Part shown: positions 11,536-25,000 of the stretch, piece after piece
How the letters are laid out: each line of letters opens with the position of its first letter
How positions within the stretch are numbered: position 1 is the stretch's first letter
NCBI GenBank assembly: GCA_003439945.1
Contig: QVRM01005491.1
Coordinates: forward strand, 145,001 to 209,000
Length of the DNA stretch: 64,000 nt
Reading direction: 5' to 3'
Source: Dermanyssus gallinae
Taxonomy: Eukaryota; Arthropoda; Arachnida; Mesostigmata; Dermanyssidae
The notes under the pieces: generated by a model
The model's input: the letters and a program-made list of their open reading frames with translations, nothing else
Database searches by the model: none
Told to the model about the DNA's origin: nothing
Made by a program: the position numbers and the translations under genes

Positions 11536-12002
11536 TGCAATGTCTCACCAGGCTCGGTTCCGCTTGCGGCGGCGGCGGCTAAATGAGCTGTAGCCTCCAA
11601 CGAGCCCTGTCCTTCCTCCTATTCGTTTATTCGCCGACTTGTTCCTTCATTCGTTCGTCCGCTCGCTCGCCAGCCAGCCAGCCAGCCAGCCATCTTTCCA
11701 GCTTCCCCGATCCATCCACCATTATGACCCTCGGCACCCCTTCAAGTGTCGATGTATATTTCACCCATTTGCCCTTCGCGCCGCTTCGTCCTTAACGGTC
11801 CGTGCCGACATTCACCCCCGACGACCATCTCCTTCTCCTCCCCCTCTCTTTCTTTCTTATTTTCTCTCTCTAGCGCGCGCATGGTATACGAGCCAGTACA
11901 TGCGTATCGTCCGCTTTCGCCAGGGAGCTACCCCTTACCTTAGGGGTAAGGGAGATGTCTTAGTGCGAGTCCCGGCTGCTGGTATCGTCTTGGACGGCCA
12001 CG

Positions 12003-12268
12003 GCAACAACCTCGACATCGACAATAATGATGGCGACCGCAACAGCAATAACAGCAACGGTAACAACGACACCAACAACAACAACAATATTAATACGCAG
12101 CGACAATAACGGCAACAATAATAACAAAGAACAACAACAACACTAACAACAAGGCAAGCGACAACAAAAGCAACAATGACAACAAAAACGGCTACTACAA
12201 CAACTACAGCATCGACAACAACAGCAATCAGTCACACAACAACAACAACACCAACAACAAAACAACGA
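12003..12268. repeat. Long A-rich CAA/CAG/AAT array
   Basis: About 265 bases almost without T, made of interrupted CAA, CAG, GAC and AAT triplets. This is one of the longest trinucleotide blocks in the window. Confidence 0.9.
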
Positions 12269-12623
12269 TTTGATGGCCCACGACGTTGCCATCTATAGTC
12301 GTATTTGCAGCTATTGGATCAGTCAGTTGATCACGCCAGCCACATACAGTAGCTGCAGCAGCAGCAGGTTGACGCTTCGGACGTATCAGGTGGTCAACAG
12401 GGATGACAGTTCGCTTTGTTCGGTGGGTCGGTCACTCCAATCGACATTTACTGACCCCGCACGCACACACAGTCAGCAATTTTGAGCTTGGTCCATAGCG
12501 GCAGCGCAGCTAAGTAAATTCTCGTATGCTTGGGGGCCACACTCGCTGAGCTCACAACAGCAGCAACAGCGACATGTGCGCGGAGGAAACAAAACTCCAC
12601 ACAGAGGCACTTCGAGAGGGTAA

Positions 12624-12625
<2 letters not shown>

Positions 12626-12660
<35 letters not shown>

Positions 12661-12796
12661 TATATATATATATGTACAGAATATATATATATATCTATAT
12701 ATATGTATATCTATATTATATGTATATAGTATATTATATATATATATATATATATATCTATATATATATTATGTATATTATTATATATATATATAT
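12626..12796. repeat. Compound (TA)n cluster
   Basis: About 170 bases of TA repeats interrupted by GTACAGA, CTATA, TGTATA and similar, in several blocks. Another AT tract follows at 12951-12992. Confidence 0.9.
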
Positions 12797-12958
12797 TCAT
12801 GCACATATTGGGGCTGCTTGAGAATAAGCTCGACTAGTAAGGCTCCTCACAAGTCCTTCTGTTAGTGAGTTAATCACGCATCTCTGTAACCCTACAATGA
12901 ATCATAAATTAAGAAAAGCATATTTATAGATATTGTATATAAAATATATTAATCATAT

Positions 12959-12993
<35 letters not shown>

Positions 12994-15399
12994 CATTTCT
13001 GCCTCGCGACAGCGATACAGAGCGACTCGCGACTCTGCGCATTGGCCGTATTCACGATGTTGTGACTGGCGCCGCCAGATCTCGTCAGCTGGCGCTGATC
13101 GCGACACACTGCCGCTTCACCATCAACGTTAGCGGCGGCGACCGACGTCGTTGTCGTTGTTGTCGTCGTTTTTGTCGAACATGAAGAGACACTATGGCAA
13201 ACGGCACCAACGGTGGCAGCAAAGTCCAGCCCAAAACACCAAACCGTTCCAATCGTCACTCATTATTGCCTTGAAGTCTGTAAGCCGCGCTAGACGCCTC
13301 GCGAGTACAAGGTGACCCACCTTGTTAACGCTAAGTGAGTGGCCAGGTAGCCGACGCTATGCCACGTTGTCGCAAAGCGTCGTGCACTTCCTGCTGCCAT
13401 CATCTGCTCTCATCGCCGTTTTAGTTCCTGTTTTTGCCTCCTTATGTTGTTTTTATTGTTGCTATTGTTGTATCTTGCGATTTCTGTTGTTGTTATTGTA
13501 CTTGTCCCTGATGGTCTCGCATTTGTCGTTATTCCTACTGTGGCTGGTATTTCCGGCGCTATTTCCATGTGGCTGGTATAGTTGCCATGGATATTATTCG
13601 TATGCTGGTGTCAGGATTTTTGTCAACACTAGTCGTTGTCAAAGTGAGCGCCTCTCGACACACTCGAAGCCGTATGCATAGAAGCAGAAAAAGAGGTCAG
13701 GCAAGCTGGCACGACGCAAGATCTGTATGTGGCAGTATACAGGTAGTCAGACATTCAAAAGCTGTTGGTCGGTCGAGAAACATCTTCAAAATGCTTCCGC
13801 CTGTTTCTTTTTTCAGTAGGCGTTCACATATAAGATCTAACAATCCATCACAGAACACACTCCACTCGGTAAAAACCAACATCAGCCTTTGTAATCGCAT
13901 GTGTGTACATATGCGTTTGAGAAAACCTGCAGGCCCATTGTACAGGCCCGACCGTGGAGATTTGCCGAGTTCCTCAGCAGCAACAGCAAGCAGCAGCAAC
14001 AACAACAACCACCACAACAACAGCAACAATATTAACAACAACAACAGCGGCGACGACGACGACGATCTCTCGCTTGAAGAGAACAACGCTACACTGCAAC
14101 AACTCAACCCGCTCACACTTCCGCCCGGCGATCGGACCTAGCCAGCGAGCAAGTACCCCCCTCTGACTCAAGCAGCCGACCATATTAAGTCATCATTTCG
14201 TGTATACGCAAAAGAATCTTCCCGGCGTGCCTCGCCATCGCCGCCGCGACTCTCCTGGCGCCGCCACCGCAGCCGCTGATGCGTCCTCGTCCCGATTCTT
14301 TCGGCCCGATACAATAGTCTCGCGTGACTCGAGAGCGCTTCGATTGGTACCATCGACTTGCTCGACAACGTCGGAGATTCTCTTTTGCTCTTTCTTCCTC
14401 ATCATTCGACAAGCGTGCGCACGGCCGCCTCCGCGGCTGCTGCTGCTCCTGCCGCCAATGGCCCTAGACTGACGCCGGAACAAGAACCAGCATCGCTGAT
14501 GGCACAGTAGTAGCAGCAGCAGCAGCCGCAACTACAGCCGCAAGATCAGTTCTGCGACGCTTTCCCAACGTACAGCAAATCTGGCGGCGACGACGACGAC
14601 AACGACAATAGCAACAACAACAGCAACAGCGACAACCACAGCCACCGTTACTATAACTCATGGCCGAAGCATTCATTCATTCGTTCTCCCGACCGACTCC
14701 GACTCAACATCACTCGATCATTCCAAGCCGCTTGATTCTTCTTCGCCGCCGCTTCCTCATCGTCGTCCTCCTTCGCGCGACTTCACCTTACCTTCCTTGG
14801 CAGCAGCAGCAGCAGCAGCTCCCCACCGGTGGTTCTCCAAGCGGCCCAACATCAGTTGTTCCCTCAGCCCATGCCAATGGGCAATGCCGTGGGCGGCCCA
14901 CCTTCCTGCCTTACGCAGGCTCCCCCGCGCCCCGCGCCCCTCGCCCGCGCTCGCAGACTGTATTCTTGCATGGCCGTCAATTCGCGTCTGGTCCAACAAC
15001 CAGCACTATTACTACTACGACTACTACTACTACTACTACAGCTGCTGCTACCACCTCTATACCGCCCAGCTTGGTTGCCGCCAGCACGATAAGCAGACTT
15101 GCCGCCGATCAGCTACACCGCTGGATCGCTCGTTGTTCACAAGTGCTGTAATCATCAAAACTAACAAAAGGCCTTTCCCTTCTCGCAATCGGGAAACAGC
15201 CCAGCTTTACCGCTGCCGATTCAGCGATCGAAATTCGCAGGCGAGTGGAGACCGACGAGCAGCAACAGCACCAACAACACCGATGATCGCTTTTCCAGGG
15301 CAGAGGCCAGAAGGGCCGGCTGCTGCAAAAATTGACCGAAGTCAAAACGACCTCATTTGGAGAGCTTTTATTGCACCTTCTAGCAGAGACGAGATGTAA

Positions 15400-16450
15400 T
15401 GAATGTGCTTCAACATAAGCAGATTATGACGCTGACGACGACACATAGGTAAAATGGCAGACGGTATCCTGAAGGGCAACAGAGTGTTTGTTCTGTGAAA
15501 GCCTTCATAATGTATCAACGCCATATTGTCGCGACGGCGGCTTGCTAGTAGAGTTCTTGGTTACAATTTCATCAAGGATAGATGAAATACGACCACAACG
15601 GCAACTTGTTTTTCCTTAAACGCACGTGTTATTCGTGTGAATCTTTGATATCGGCCTATACTCACAACGCTCAAAGTAACATTGGTGATTTTGGCTAGTG
15701 TTTAACTAAAACGGCAGCACATCTGCACCATAAAAAATGACAGTAAGCATGACAAAATAAGTAACGAGCAAATTTGACGTGGTAATCCCTAATATACGCT
15801 GTATATATACATATGTAGGAAGAGTTTGAAAATGTCGCCCGAACTGAAGTGGAGTGACAGGCGCTTTTTTTCTTTATATGGCCTTATTACACATAACAAG
15901 ACCCCCAAACATAATTGGAGTGTATTATTTCATTCGCGCGTAAAGATCAGATCATGTGCGTTAATATGTTTTTTATAGTAAAGTCAATAGGCTTAAGCCT
16001 AAGGGTCAAATCAATAATATTAAAGCAAAAAAAACAGAGTCCAAAATTAAGGCGTATGTTTTGATGTCATTAATAGGAGTTTTAACGACAGGCAGTAATC
16101 TCGTTTTGATAACCGGATGTTTTACCGGCACAGCAACACACAGAAATACATAATATAGACCAGCTTTATTCCACTACAACTGGTATTGTACATTCTGATA
16201 TGTTCACATCGGTGTGTCGTTTTTGCATGTAGACAGATGTTTGCAAGCATGAAGATGTAGTATTATACTCTTTTGGTGTGGATTGGATGTTTCCATGACG
16301 CGTATACATGCTGGAGGTTTATATGTGTGCACTGGTTCGTACGCGCGTGAACATTAGCGCCTAAAATACACGGCGGCGGTGCGCGCGAATCATTGCATAG
16401 CCGCGCCATAGCAGAGCTTATAAATGTATACATATACAAGGCTAAGCGCT
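15400..16450. other. Low-repeat AT-rich island in the giant intron
   Basis: About 1 kb with no obvious microsatellite and no recognisable coding sequence; all frames are broken by stops. It contrasts with the repeat-dense flanks and is a candidate for conserved non-coding sequence on composition alone. Confidence 0.5.
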
Positions 16451-17498
16451 AACTTGAGTGAGAGCCGATTCGTCGGTCCGATCGTATCCGAAAACGGTCA
16501 ACCGGCAACTAACTCCTCCCTGCACTCTAGGCTCGTCGACGGATGATAGCCGCTGCCCTGCCGCCGCCGCCGCCGCTTCGATCTAACCAGGCAGGCATGA
16601 GTACGGTCAGCGCGCGTAGCTGCACAGAATCCTTGGCTCTCGTTTGCCGAGACGACGACGACGACGACCAGGACGAGGACGTGTCAGCCGGGCAAGACGA
16701 TTTGACGAACTGATCCCCGTCGAACGGCTACTTCCCAAGGGAAGTAAGAAACGTTAGGTGCCTTCTCCTCGCGCGGACCACCACCACCACCACCAGCATC
16801 ACCAGCCATCACCTTGCGCTGATGGCGCTTTGCCCCGCGTAACAGAGCTCCGCCTGCTCCGGACAATCCCATTCATCGACGGGCCCTCGCATCACACAGC
16901 CAGCCGTCCTCGTTGTAGCCCGTCTCTTCCCCCTCTAGCTACCTCAATCGTACCACTACCACAACTACTATTACTACTACTACTATGGCGACGACTACTG
17001 CCAGTATTATTGTGGGTTTTGCGTTCGTCGTTGCGAGTGCGTCTGTCTCCGAGGGCTTAACAAAAACTGGCTACTGGGACCAGTGTGCCACTGCTACTGC
17101 TGAGGGATTGACGTCGCAGTCTCACGAGGAGGTCGACGCACCGCGCTATCCGGCGGTAGTTCTTTCTCTCAAAGAGCGCCACTTTTATTGGACGGACGGA
17201 CGGACTGACTGACGCCCACAAGATGGATGCCTGCATTGTCTCCCAACACTCAATGTTTTCTACACGTGCATATATATATATATATATATAGTCTACAAAG
17301 CTTGGCTGGTGCACAATAGGCAATAAATATTCCAAAGTATTCCTGTATCAAAACACACATATACAGGTTTCAACCTGTTGACGATGAAATATTGCATGTA
17401 CTTGGAATCGTTTAATGATCATGTAGGGGCTAGAGTCTCAATAGTTATGTTCAATAATATAGGGTTTGTGAGGTCAACGTTTCACTAAATGTGTTTCC

Positions 17499-17575
17499 CT
17501 AGTCTAGTGGTCATCGCATGAGATCATGTGTAAGTTTTGTTCCACCTCACACGAAGGGTTCGGACCTCTTGGTAG
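17499..17575 (+). repeat. tRNA-like element (possible tRNA-derived SINE head)
   Basis: TAGTCTAGTGG at 17500-17510 fits the RNA polymerase III A box. GGTTCGGACC at 17557-17566 is close to the B box GGTTCGANNCC. The 5' part (TCCCTAGTCTAGTGGTCATCGC) is similar to eukaryotic tRNA-Glu around its D arm. The A-to-B spacing is about a dozen bases longer than in an intronless tRNA and no clean cloverleaf is evident, so a degenerate tRNA or SINE head is more likely than a functional tRNA. Confidence 0.35.
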
Positions 17576-19201
17576 CCCAAACATTGTGTTTGACACCGGG
17601 CAACGCTGCCTTGCGGGCAAATCTGCTCGTCCGATCCTTCATCCATCTCGGAGGTAATGTATTATCCCGAGTTAATTTTTTGGGTGGTATTTACTATGGT
17701 CAGCCTTTGTTCCCGCTCAACGGCCCGCTTAGTACGGTTGCCGATGCCCATCGGCCACCTAAACGCCTACGCGGTGGCTCAGTCCGAGCTTTGAACCTTT
17801 CACCATCAATCAACGTCCGCGTCAAACCAGCGAAGTAAGTGTCAATGTCGATTTTCGAAACAACAAGAACAACGTAAACCTCGTACAGCACAGACGAGAC
17901 CGTGCACGGCACTGACGTAACGTACATTGGTTGTGAAAAAGTGATCGATTTTTTTAATAAAGCTCTGCTATGCCTTAGTGGTTACTCGGTATTAGTACTG
18001 CAACGCTGCAGTAGCTGCAGGCAGAACGTAGCGGTCGCTTTTCTCGAAAATGAAAACAGATACAAACATCATTTCTGTGCACGTCTCTCTATGTAATACT
18101 GAACGAGATCGAGTACGTCCGCTACGAATGAATATTGCACCACTAAAAGACTAAAGAATTACTACCGTTTGAACTACCGGGGATACGTAAAGGCCGACCG
18201 GCCTGCGAGGACCAGCGGCAAGGTACAGAGTAGTATTAGTAGTGGCAGTACAACGATACGGTCGGCAAGAGACTCTTCGCCGATGTGGAGACAGGCAAGG
18301 CCAAGCGGCCGCCGCTAAACCGGCTATCTGGAAACAGGGCCTGATCTGGCGGAGCGGATCTTCGTCAGCGGCTGCGCCGAGCGGATGGATCGCGGATAGA
18401 GGCCTGGGGAATGCCACAACCTCCGCGCCGCTGTCACTGTACCACCACGATAGGATTACGGGGGCTTACGAAGGAATGAGAGAAGGTAAGCAGAGAGAGA
18501 GAGACACACGGAGGAGGTAGGGAGAGAGAGAAGGGAGAGAGGGTGGGGGAGGAAGCACAAGAGCGAGAGGAAGACAGCGAGCAGGATCGAGGGGAGATTC
18601 GCCATGATTTGGCTGCTCGTCTATGAAGCGATGCTCAACGAGCGATCTTCTACTTCTTCTTCTTCTTCTCCTGGTTCGTGTTCTCCTCCGCTGCCGCCAC
18701 CGTCGTCGTCGTCAACGCTAGAAGCGGGCCAAATTTACCATTTCAGTTCTCCAGGGACTGCTCGTTGGCTCAAGCTTAAAGTCTCGAGCCCATCAAATCC
18801 CGTGCTCGGCGCACAACCACCACTGGATCAACTACACCAGCCACCAGCAGCAGCTGCACCACCACCGCCATCACTACCAGTCTCACTGTCATCGCCGGCA
18901 CCACCAATGGCAACAACAACAAGGGCAGCAACAACGACGACAATGACAACAATAGTAGCAACAACAGCAATAGCAGCTCAAACAGTCGGTTTTTTTTTAT
19001 ATTGCTTTGTCGAATCCTCGACTAGAGCAAGAAAGGAGTGGTGGGCAACGGGGGAGATAGGAATAGGGCAGGGGGTAGGGAAGATGGAGGCAGAAGTCAG
19101 TTAGCTACAATCGTTGTATCGTTTTTGTTTCTCGAGGACTTTTCGTCGTGGCTTCAGTTCAGTGTTCTTCCTACGGTTCTGTATACATGCGTTTGTTTGT
19201 C

Positions 19202-19238
<37 letters not shown>

Positions 19239-19869
19239 CGTCGTAGAAGAATACCAGCGGACTCGAAGTTCTCGACTTCGAACGCCGAACCAGCATCAAG
19301 GCAACAGCAGTAAGAGCGGCAGCGACAAACAAACCACACAACAGACAGACAGATAGACAGAAAGGCAGACAGACGACGCACAAGAACTCCCGTAAACCCG
19401 ACAGAGCCGATGTCCAGCTACAGCATTTCTTCTCGCAGCCCCCGGCCTGCCGTAGTACTTCCCGTGCCCCGGCCACTGTATCAAGCTAGAACACCCCACC
19501 CCTGTGGGGCTGGGTTGGGCTGAGTCCGGCCATCCGGCCGCCACTGCTGCACGGGCAACGTTGCAGCGTTGTCCCTTATCAGTGTTTGTCGATCGAACCG
19601 ACCATTGTAGTATCACTGGCTCGCAGGAGGTCCTCGCGGTGGCTGCATGGTCTCGCCGGTCGCATCCGCCATCTCGCCGGCGACCCACGTCCGCCGTCGT
19701 TGCCCCCGTACACCGCCACCGCCCCCGCCACCCCTTCGACCGGCCAAGCAATGGGCCAGCCCGTTCGACAAACCAAACACAGCGCCTGGCCGTTCGCAGC
19801 TAGCCGTCTCTCGCCATATTCGGGTTGTTGTTGTTGTTGTCTACAACCAGAGGAAACGCGCAAGTTCAC

Positions 19870-20035
19870 TGGTGGTGGTGTTCATTCGTCGTCGTCGTTG
19901 TCGTCGTTGTCATTGTTGTCGTCGTAGTTGTCGTCGTCGCCATTCTTGTTGTTGTCGCCATCGTCGTCGTCGCCATTCTTGTTGTTGTCGCCATCGTCGT
20001 CGTTGTCGTTCTTGTTGTTGTGTTGCCCGTCATCA
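19870..20035. repeat. GTC/GTT minisatellite, about 33-bp period
   Basis: A module containing CGCCATTCTTGTTGTTGTCG recurs at 19938 and 19971, with a degenerate third copy near 20000, embedded in GTC/GTT triplets. It is a triplet array with higher-order duplication. Confidence 0.8.
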
Positions 20036-20629
20036 TGTTGCCATCGGCGGGAATGGCCCGCACCGACCTGCACCGCAAATAGGGGGTCAACTTCTTCGTC
20101 GTTCCCCCCAGACAACTTCCTGTACTGCTGTTGCTAACGGTGACGATGAGGATGATGATGATTTACCATCTTCCGGCATTCGCCGCCTACATAACGTACT
20201 TACAGCGTTAACGGCCTGCAACGGCCGCCTTCAGGATAGATGGGCAGTGGGTACGAGAAAAAGCACATGCGAGCGCCAATGAGTGTATTGACAGGGAATC
20301 TGAAGGCACTCGTAGAGAGGCGAAGACGTGTGAAGGCAAAACCGTACAGCGCTTCTCGCCTTTCTTCGGGCCCACATCCTTCGACATGTTATAGCCTACC
20401 AGCACCATCTTCTGATCCCTTAACCCTCCAATTGGTGATCGGTGATCTTCGCAGCGGGATGCCTCCCTCTCTGCCGGCTTTCCGCTGTGCCTGCCCAGTT
20501 CTCCGCTGATCCGAGTGACTCCCGCAAATACACACACACACACATCCACGTTTTATCTTGGATTGGGGCAGCTCGTATACATGGGGAGCGTACCCGCTGT
20601 GAGAGCATCAGTGATGTGCCGATGGCCAA

Positions 20630-21180
20630 TTAGAGGCTATTCCGACATTCGTCTTTCTGAAAGCTACTCCCGTTCGAGCACACTTTGAACTGTGTGTGTG
20701 CGGTGCATTGTGTGATTTAGGTGACGCTGTCATCGAGCATTATCTCTTTGTTTTTACGTCTATATTTCTGAGATTGCCTTGACTATGCATTATTTCGACC
20801 GATTACTAGACTGGCTAATTCGGCCGATCAAAATTTACTCACTAATCTTAACACTGTTATGAAGGTAGCCGTGTCGTTTCTGTCTCCGTGATGTTCTGCA
20901 ACGCCCATTGTACTATGTGCTGCTACGGACACCAGCACTTAATGTTGGCATTTGTATAAAGATATCAGTCTCATAACTTCTGTCCCCACTTCTACCCAAC
21001 GCTCTGCAGTAGAAATGTCACTACTGTAAGTTCTGCACTTCCGCAGCGGAATGACAAATAAATAAACATTGAAGATAGTGAGTCCTCTCTTTTTTAAAGA
21101 GTTTCTGATAGAAGTTCCTAAAACAGCTGCATAACCTTAGTGTCTGTCCAGAGATCCAATCGTAGGTAACACAATGGGTA
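20630..21180. other. Low-repeat island in the giant intron
   Basis: About 550 bases without evident simple repeats or coding potential. Confidence 0.5.
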
Positions 21181-22704
21181 TCATATACGTATATGTATAC
21201 TGGTCACTGTATACGTCACTTGATAGAACCAACAGGCCAAAGTTGAAGTGGGCCCGGGCGCACAGACGGTCAACGCACCAACCCTTACGCGGATACAAGG
21301 CACGGCGTGCGGTGGAAAAAGAGTGGACTGCACTCGCTTCACTCCGCTATTGGTACTGCTTTTGCTGCTGTTGAATGGGTGTGCCGTTTGTTCGGACCGT
21401 TCGAGCTCTGGTCCCCAGGGACCTCTCCCCAGGGTTCTCAGCGGCGGCGGTCAGCGCCTGGCAGCAATCCTTGCAGAGTCCTATAAGGTTTGCTAGGTTT
21501 GCGGGGCCAAGCGATGGTGGACCACCGGGACGCAAGAGTTGAAGAAGAGCAGGATAGAACAAGGAAGAACAAGAGTGCATGGAGCAGGGGCGACGGCGTC
21601 GACGACGACGACGACGACAACAACACGACGTGGGCAACAAGAGACGAGAATAGCCCTCGAAGAGGAAACGACGCCACTCGCTACTTGGTGTCTCGATAGC
21701 ATTCGCGCGAACGCCACCGACAGGCCTGTCTAGCCGCTAACTAACCAGCCAGACACCCGAGATTGGCCCGGACAGAGGGAACCAACCAGTAGGGGGGGGG
21801 GGGGTGAGATAGCGCGTGGAAGAAAAAGCCTGGGAAAAGGCAACATAGACAGAAAGAGAGAGAGTGGGGGGGGGGGGGGGGCAAGAAGCATGGGGGTTGG
21901 GGGAAGGGCGTACACAGGAGGAAAGCCACACTCCTAAGATACAAGCTACATGCACTACAGCTTGCTGTTGTTGTAGTAGTAGTTACAACAAGCTATAAAC
22001 GCCGACGCAGAAGGAATCAAAGGCAGGCTATACAACAACGACGACGATGACGCCGCCGCCGCTGACGACGGCGAATAGGAACAACGAAAACACAGCTACC
22101 TAACTTGGCTTGCCTACTCGACTCTTGTTTGAAAGATAAAGCCCGTGAAATATCAATTTATTCATAATATCACGACTAATCATATGTACTGCTATCACAC
22201 GGGTTTGGGCAATATGACACAGCAGTACTGTAGTCCGACCCTATCACACTGTACCTAATGTCGCCATGCCGGAAGAGTCCGTTTAGCGGTGTAGACCACT
22301 TACTTGAACGGTAGGTTTGTTTACTTTCTATGTGTAAAGAAGTAGTTTTCTGGCTATGCGCCTATTCTGCGTGGTCGTGGTTATTGTCTTGTCTCTCTAG
22401 CTCTCACTTTAGAAGCGAATCCTACTCGGCAGATGTTCCTCTGGGATTCTTTCTTCCACAATTCTAAGGGCAATTTTCTTGACCCCACAACTAGCTCGAT
22501 GCGTGCAATTAGATCTCGGTCTGGTAGGCAACTTCCTTTGTTCTCCAGCAAGTGACATCAACTCGCCCCACTCTATTTTATATATAAATAACTGTGTGTG
22601 AAAAAGTTTATATATGCGAACGTATAGGTGTGCGTCTCCATATATATACATATATGATATGTACATTATACGCATGTGTATGTGCGTGCTTATGAGTGCG
22701 CATG

Positions 22705-22739
<35 letters not shown>

Positions 22740-23878
22740 TGGAGTCTGTATGAGCATGTCTGTGCGCCTTATGCGCCTCGTGGGCTCGGGGCTTGCCAGC
22801 GTCAGCAAAGGCAGCCGTGAATTTGGGGCAACTGTCAGTAAAACGAGATGGCATCATTGGAAATCCCCGGCAAACGACAAGATTTTCCCTGCTGCCCGAG
22901 GAGATCACCCAGCGGTCTCTAGCAAAGACTACTTTTCCCTTCTTCGCTTGCTCGCTCTGTCTCTCTCTCTCTGTTCCTCGCTATCTCCGTACCTCTCTTC
23001 ACCATTGACCCGAGTGAGTCGAGCGCGGGCGGCCATCTCGAAGCACAGTCTAGCGCACCTATCGCCCCACCGTTCCGGCGGTGGCGATCCCGTACGAGGA
23101 GACGGTAGGCAGAACGCTAGCGTCTCGAGGTCCACCAGGTTGGCTGCACATAGCCAAACAGCCATTCATTCATTCAACCAGCCCGCCACCAGCTACTACC
23201 CGTGCCAGCTCGTCCCACGACCCATCTACCGACGTACCTCTTACTGGGAAGCCCATCGAAACGAAAACGACAAACAACAAAAATGAAATATTAGCTCGAA
23301 TCTCCACTGCCGCCGAGCAAAGCGCCTCGTTCGTAGTAGTGACGACGGCATTTTCCCCGCAACCCCGAACTATGCCAGCACAGCGGCGGCTGTCTTGGTG
23401 CTGCTGCTGCTGTGTCTACTGTGCCGCCACCACCGCCACGGACGCTTTCGTAGTCGTCGTCGCCGTCGTTCTTATTGCGGGATCCCCTGCTCTTGCTCCA
23501 TGGCCAAGACCTCGACCATCAACATCATCCATTGTTACAAAATCGAGCCAAATGATAGAGACATATAAAGAGAAAAAAAGTAAAGGAAAAGAAAGAAGAA
23601 AGCAAAGCAGAAGAAAGAGGAAAATCTACGGGAACGCCGACAACAACAACAACAACAACAACAACCACAACAACAACAAACAACCACAACAACAAAACAG
23701 TAGCAGCCAAACAAAACATTTGCTAGCTAGCGAACAATCCACAGCTGGCCGTGTGGCATTGAGTTAGATCGGTTTGTTGCCTATTTCGCCGTGCTGGCTC
23801 GTGTGCGACCTCTATCTGCGCCTATATGTGCCCCGCCTCGGTACGCTTTGATGAGATATGTGTTCTATAGGTGTTTAT

Positions 23879-23911
<33 letters not shown>

Positions 23912-24692
23912 CGAACTGCTAGTGTTACCGCTAGCCATGCTGCTATGCTTCGCTATAGCCCGACTTCTTTGGAAGCTAGACCCTTCGAAGGCTAGAGACG
24001 AGTCATGTGCCTGCCGGTCTATCTAGCGGTCTCACTGCATTCGTCGTCGCCCGGACTCGATCTCGATGTCGATGTCCCGGAATCTGTCCGTTGTGCAAGC
24101 GGCGAGCCGCTGCCAACGACCGACCAACCGACCGGGAATGAAGGGCGTCAGCGGGCGTAACGCCCGTGTTATTGCCACTGGTGCCGCTGCGGCTGCTGCT
24201 ACTGCGGCTTCTGTGGCTGAAGCAATGACGGGTGGCCAGATAGCCGCGACATCGGGTGAACCAGCAACAGCAGCAGGGCTGTGTCAGTGAGAGATGGCTG
24301 GTGGCGACTGGTGACGGTGGTCGATCTCCAACCCCCCTCCACCACGGTCCTCCTCGAAAAGGGCACGAAAAAAGAACCAGGAGAGGATGAAAGAGGGGGG
24401 GGGGAGTGGACGAGAAGCATGCGGAGAAGCTCGAGGGGAGAAGACGTGCAGACTCGAGGGGGTGAACGTTTCTCCTTCCTAATTAGCATTTGAATGAGTT
24501 CGCAGACATCGAAGAGCGTAGTCGTCAAGCGTAGAGTCATAGAGTCGAAAAAGCGACAGTGAGAGGGGGCTGCGCCGACGGTGGCGGGAGTAGGAGAGAG
24601 AACGGGAGAAACAGTCGCAGATCGAGGGAAAAAGCACACGCGCGCGCGAGATAGTATAGTATCGATCTATCTATATACAAATACTCGGGCCT

Positions 24693-24729
<37 letters not shown>

Positions 24730-25000
24730 ACGCGACGGAGAGACAAAGAGAGAAGAGAAAAGCGATAAAATAAAAGCAAAGCCACACCATGATCAAGTCG
24801 AATTCATGCGGCCTGATCACTCCCCCCCCTCCACTGGCCAGAAGCGTACTGAAATTTCCTTTCTTCTTCCCTTGCGGAGTTCGTCGTTATGGCGTCAATG
24901 ACGACTCCACGGCAGCAGCGGGTACCGCGGCTCGCCACTGCTGAATGAAGACTATAACACTTCGCTCCTCCTCTCGGAGTACCCCGGTCCTTCCGCTGGC
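21180..25000. other. Giant intron segment with homopolymers and AT tracts
   Basis: Holds GAC at 21595-21620, G13 at 21792-21804, G16 at 21866-21881, AT at 22707-22737, CT near 22960, CAA at 23640-23700, AT at 23883-23911, G10 at 24395-24404 and AT at 24693-24725. The stretch 22080-22610 is repeat-poor. No gene recognised. Confidence 0.7.
21792..21881. repeat. Two long G homopolymers (G13 and G16)
   Basis: G13 at 21792-21804 and G16 at 21866-21881 lie within 90 bases, in purine-rich sequence. The minus strand (gene sense) carries the C runs. Confidence 0.9.

Larger units (their letters stand above)
7606..15400. other. Giant intron segment, repeat-rich
   Basis: Mixed GC-moderate sequence with many short arrays: AT at 7790-7813, CAA at 7970-7992, GAA/AAG at 9964-10022, AC at 10505-10522, AT at 10608-10642, GGC-type at 10840-10860 and 11170-11190, CAC at 11453-11530, CAA at 12003-12270, compound TA at 12626-12796, AT at 12951-12992, CAG/CAA/GAC at 13978-14070 and 14588-14640, and TAC at 15003-15040. 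C10 runs from 8824 to 8833. The stretch from about 9060 to 9860 is comparatively repeat-poor, with no recognisable gene. Confidence 0.75.
16450..20630. other. Giant intron segment, trinucleotide- and GA-rich
   Basis: Contains GAC at 16655-16680, CAC at about 16780-16800, ACT/TAC at about 16955-16985, TA at 17268-17290, GA-rich sequence at 18490-18560, short TTC and GTC runs near 18655-18716, CAA at 18905-18980, AT at 19205-19237, ACAG-type repeats at 19340-19375 and the GTC/GTT minisatellite at 19870-20035. The long frames here are repeat artefacts. Confidence 0.7.
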
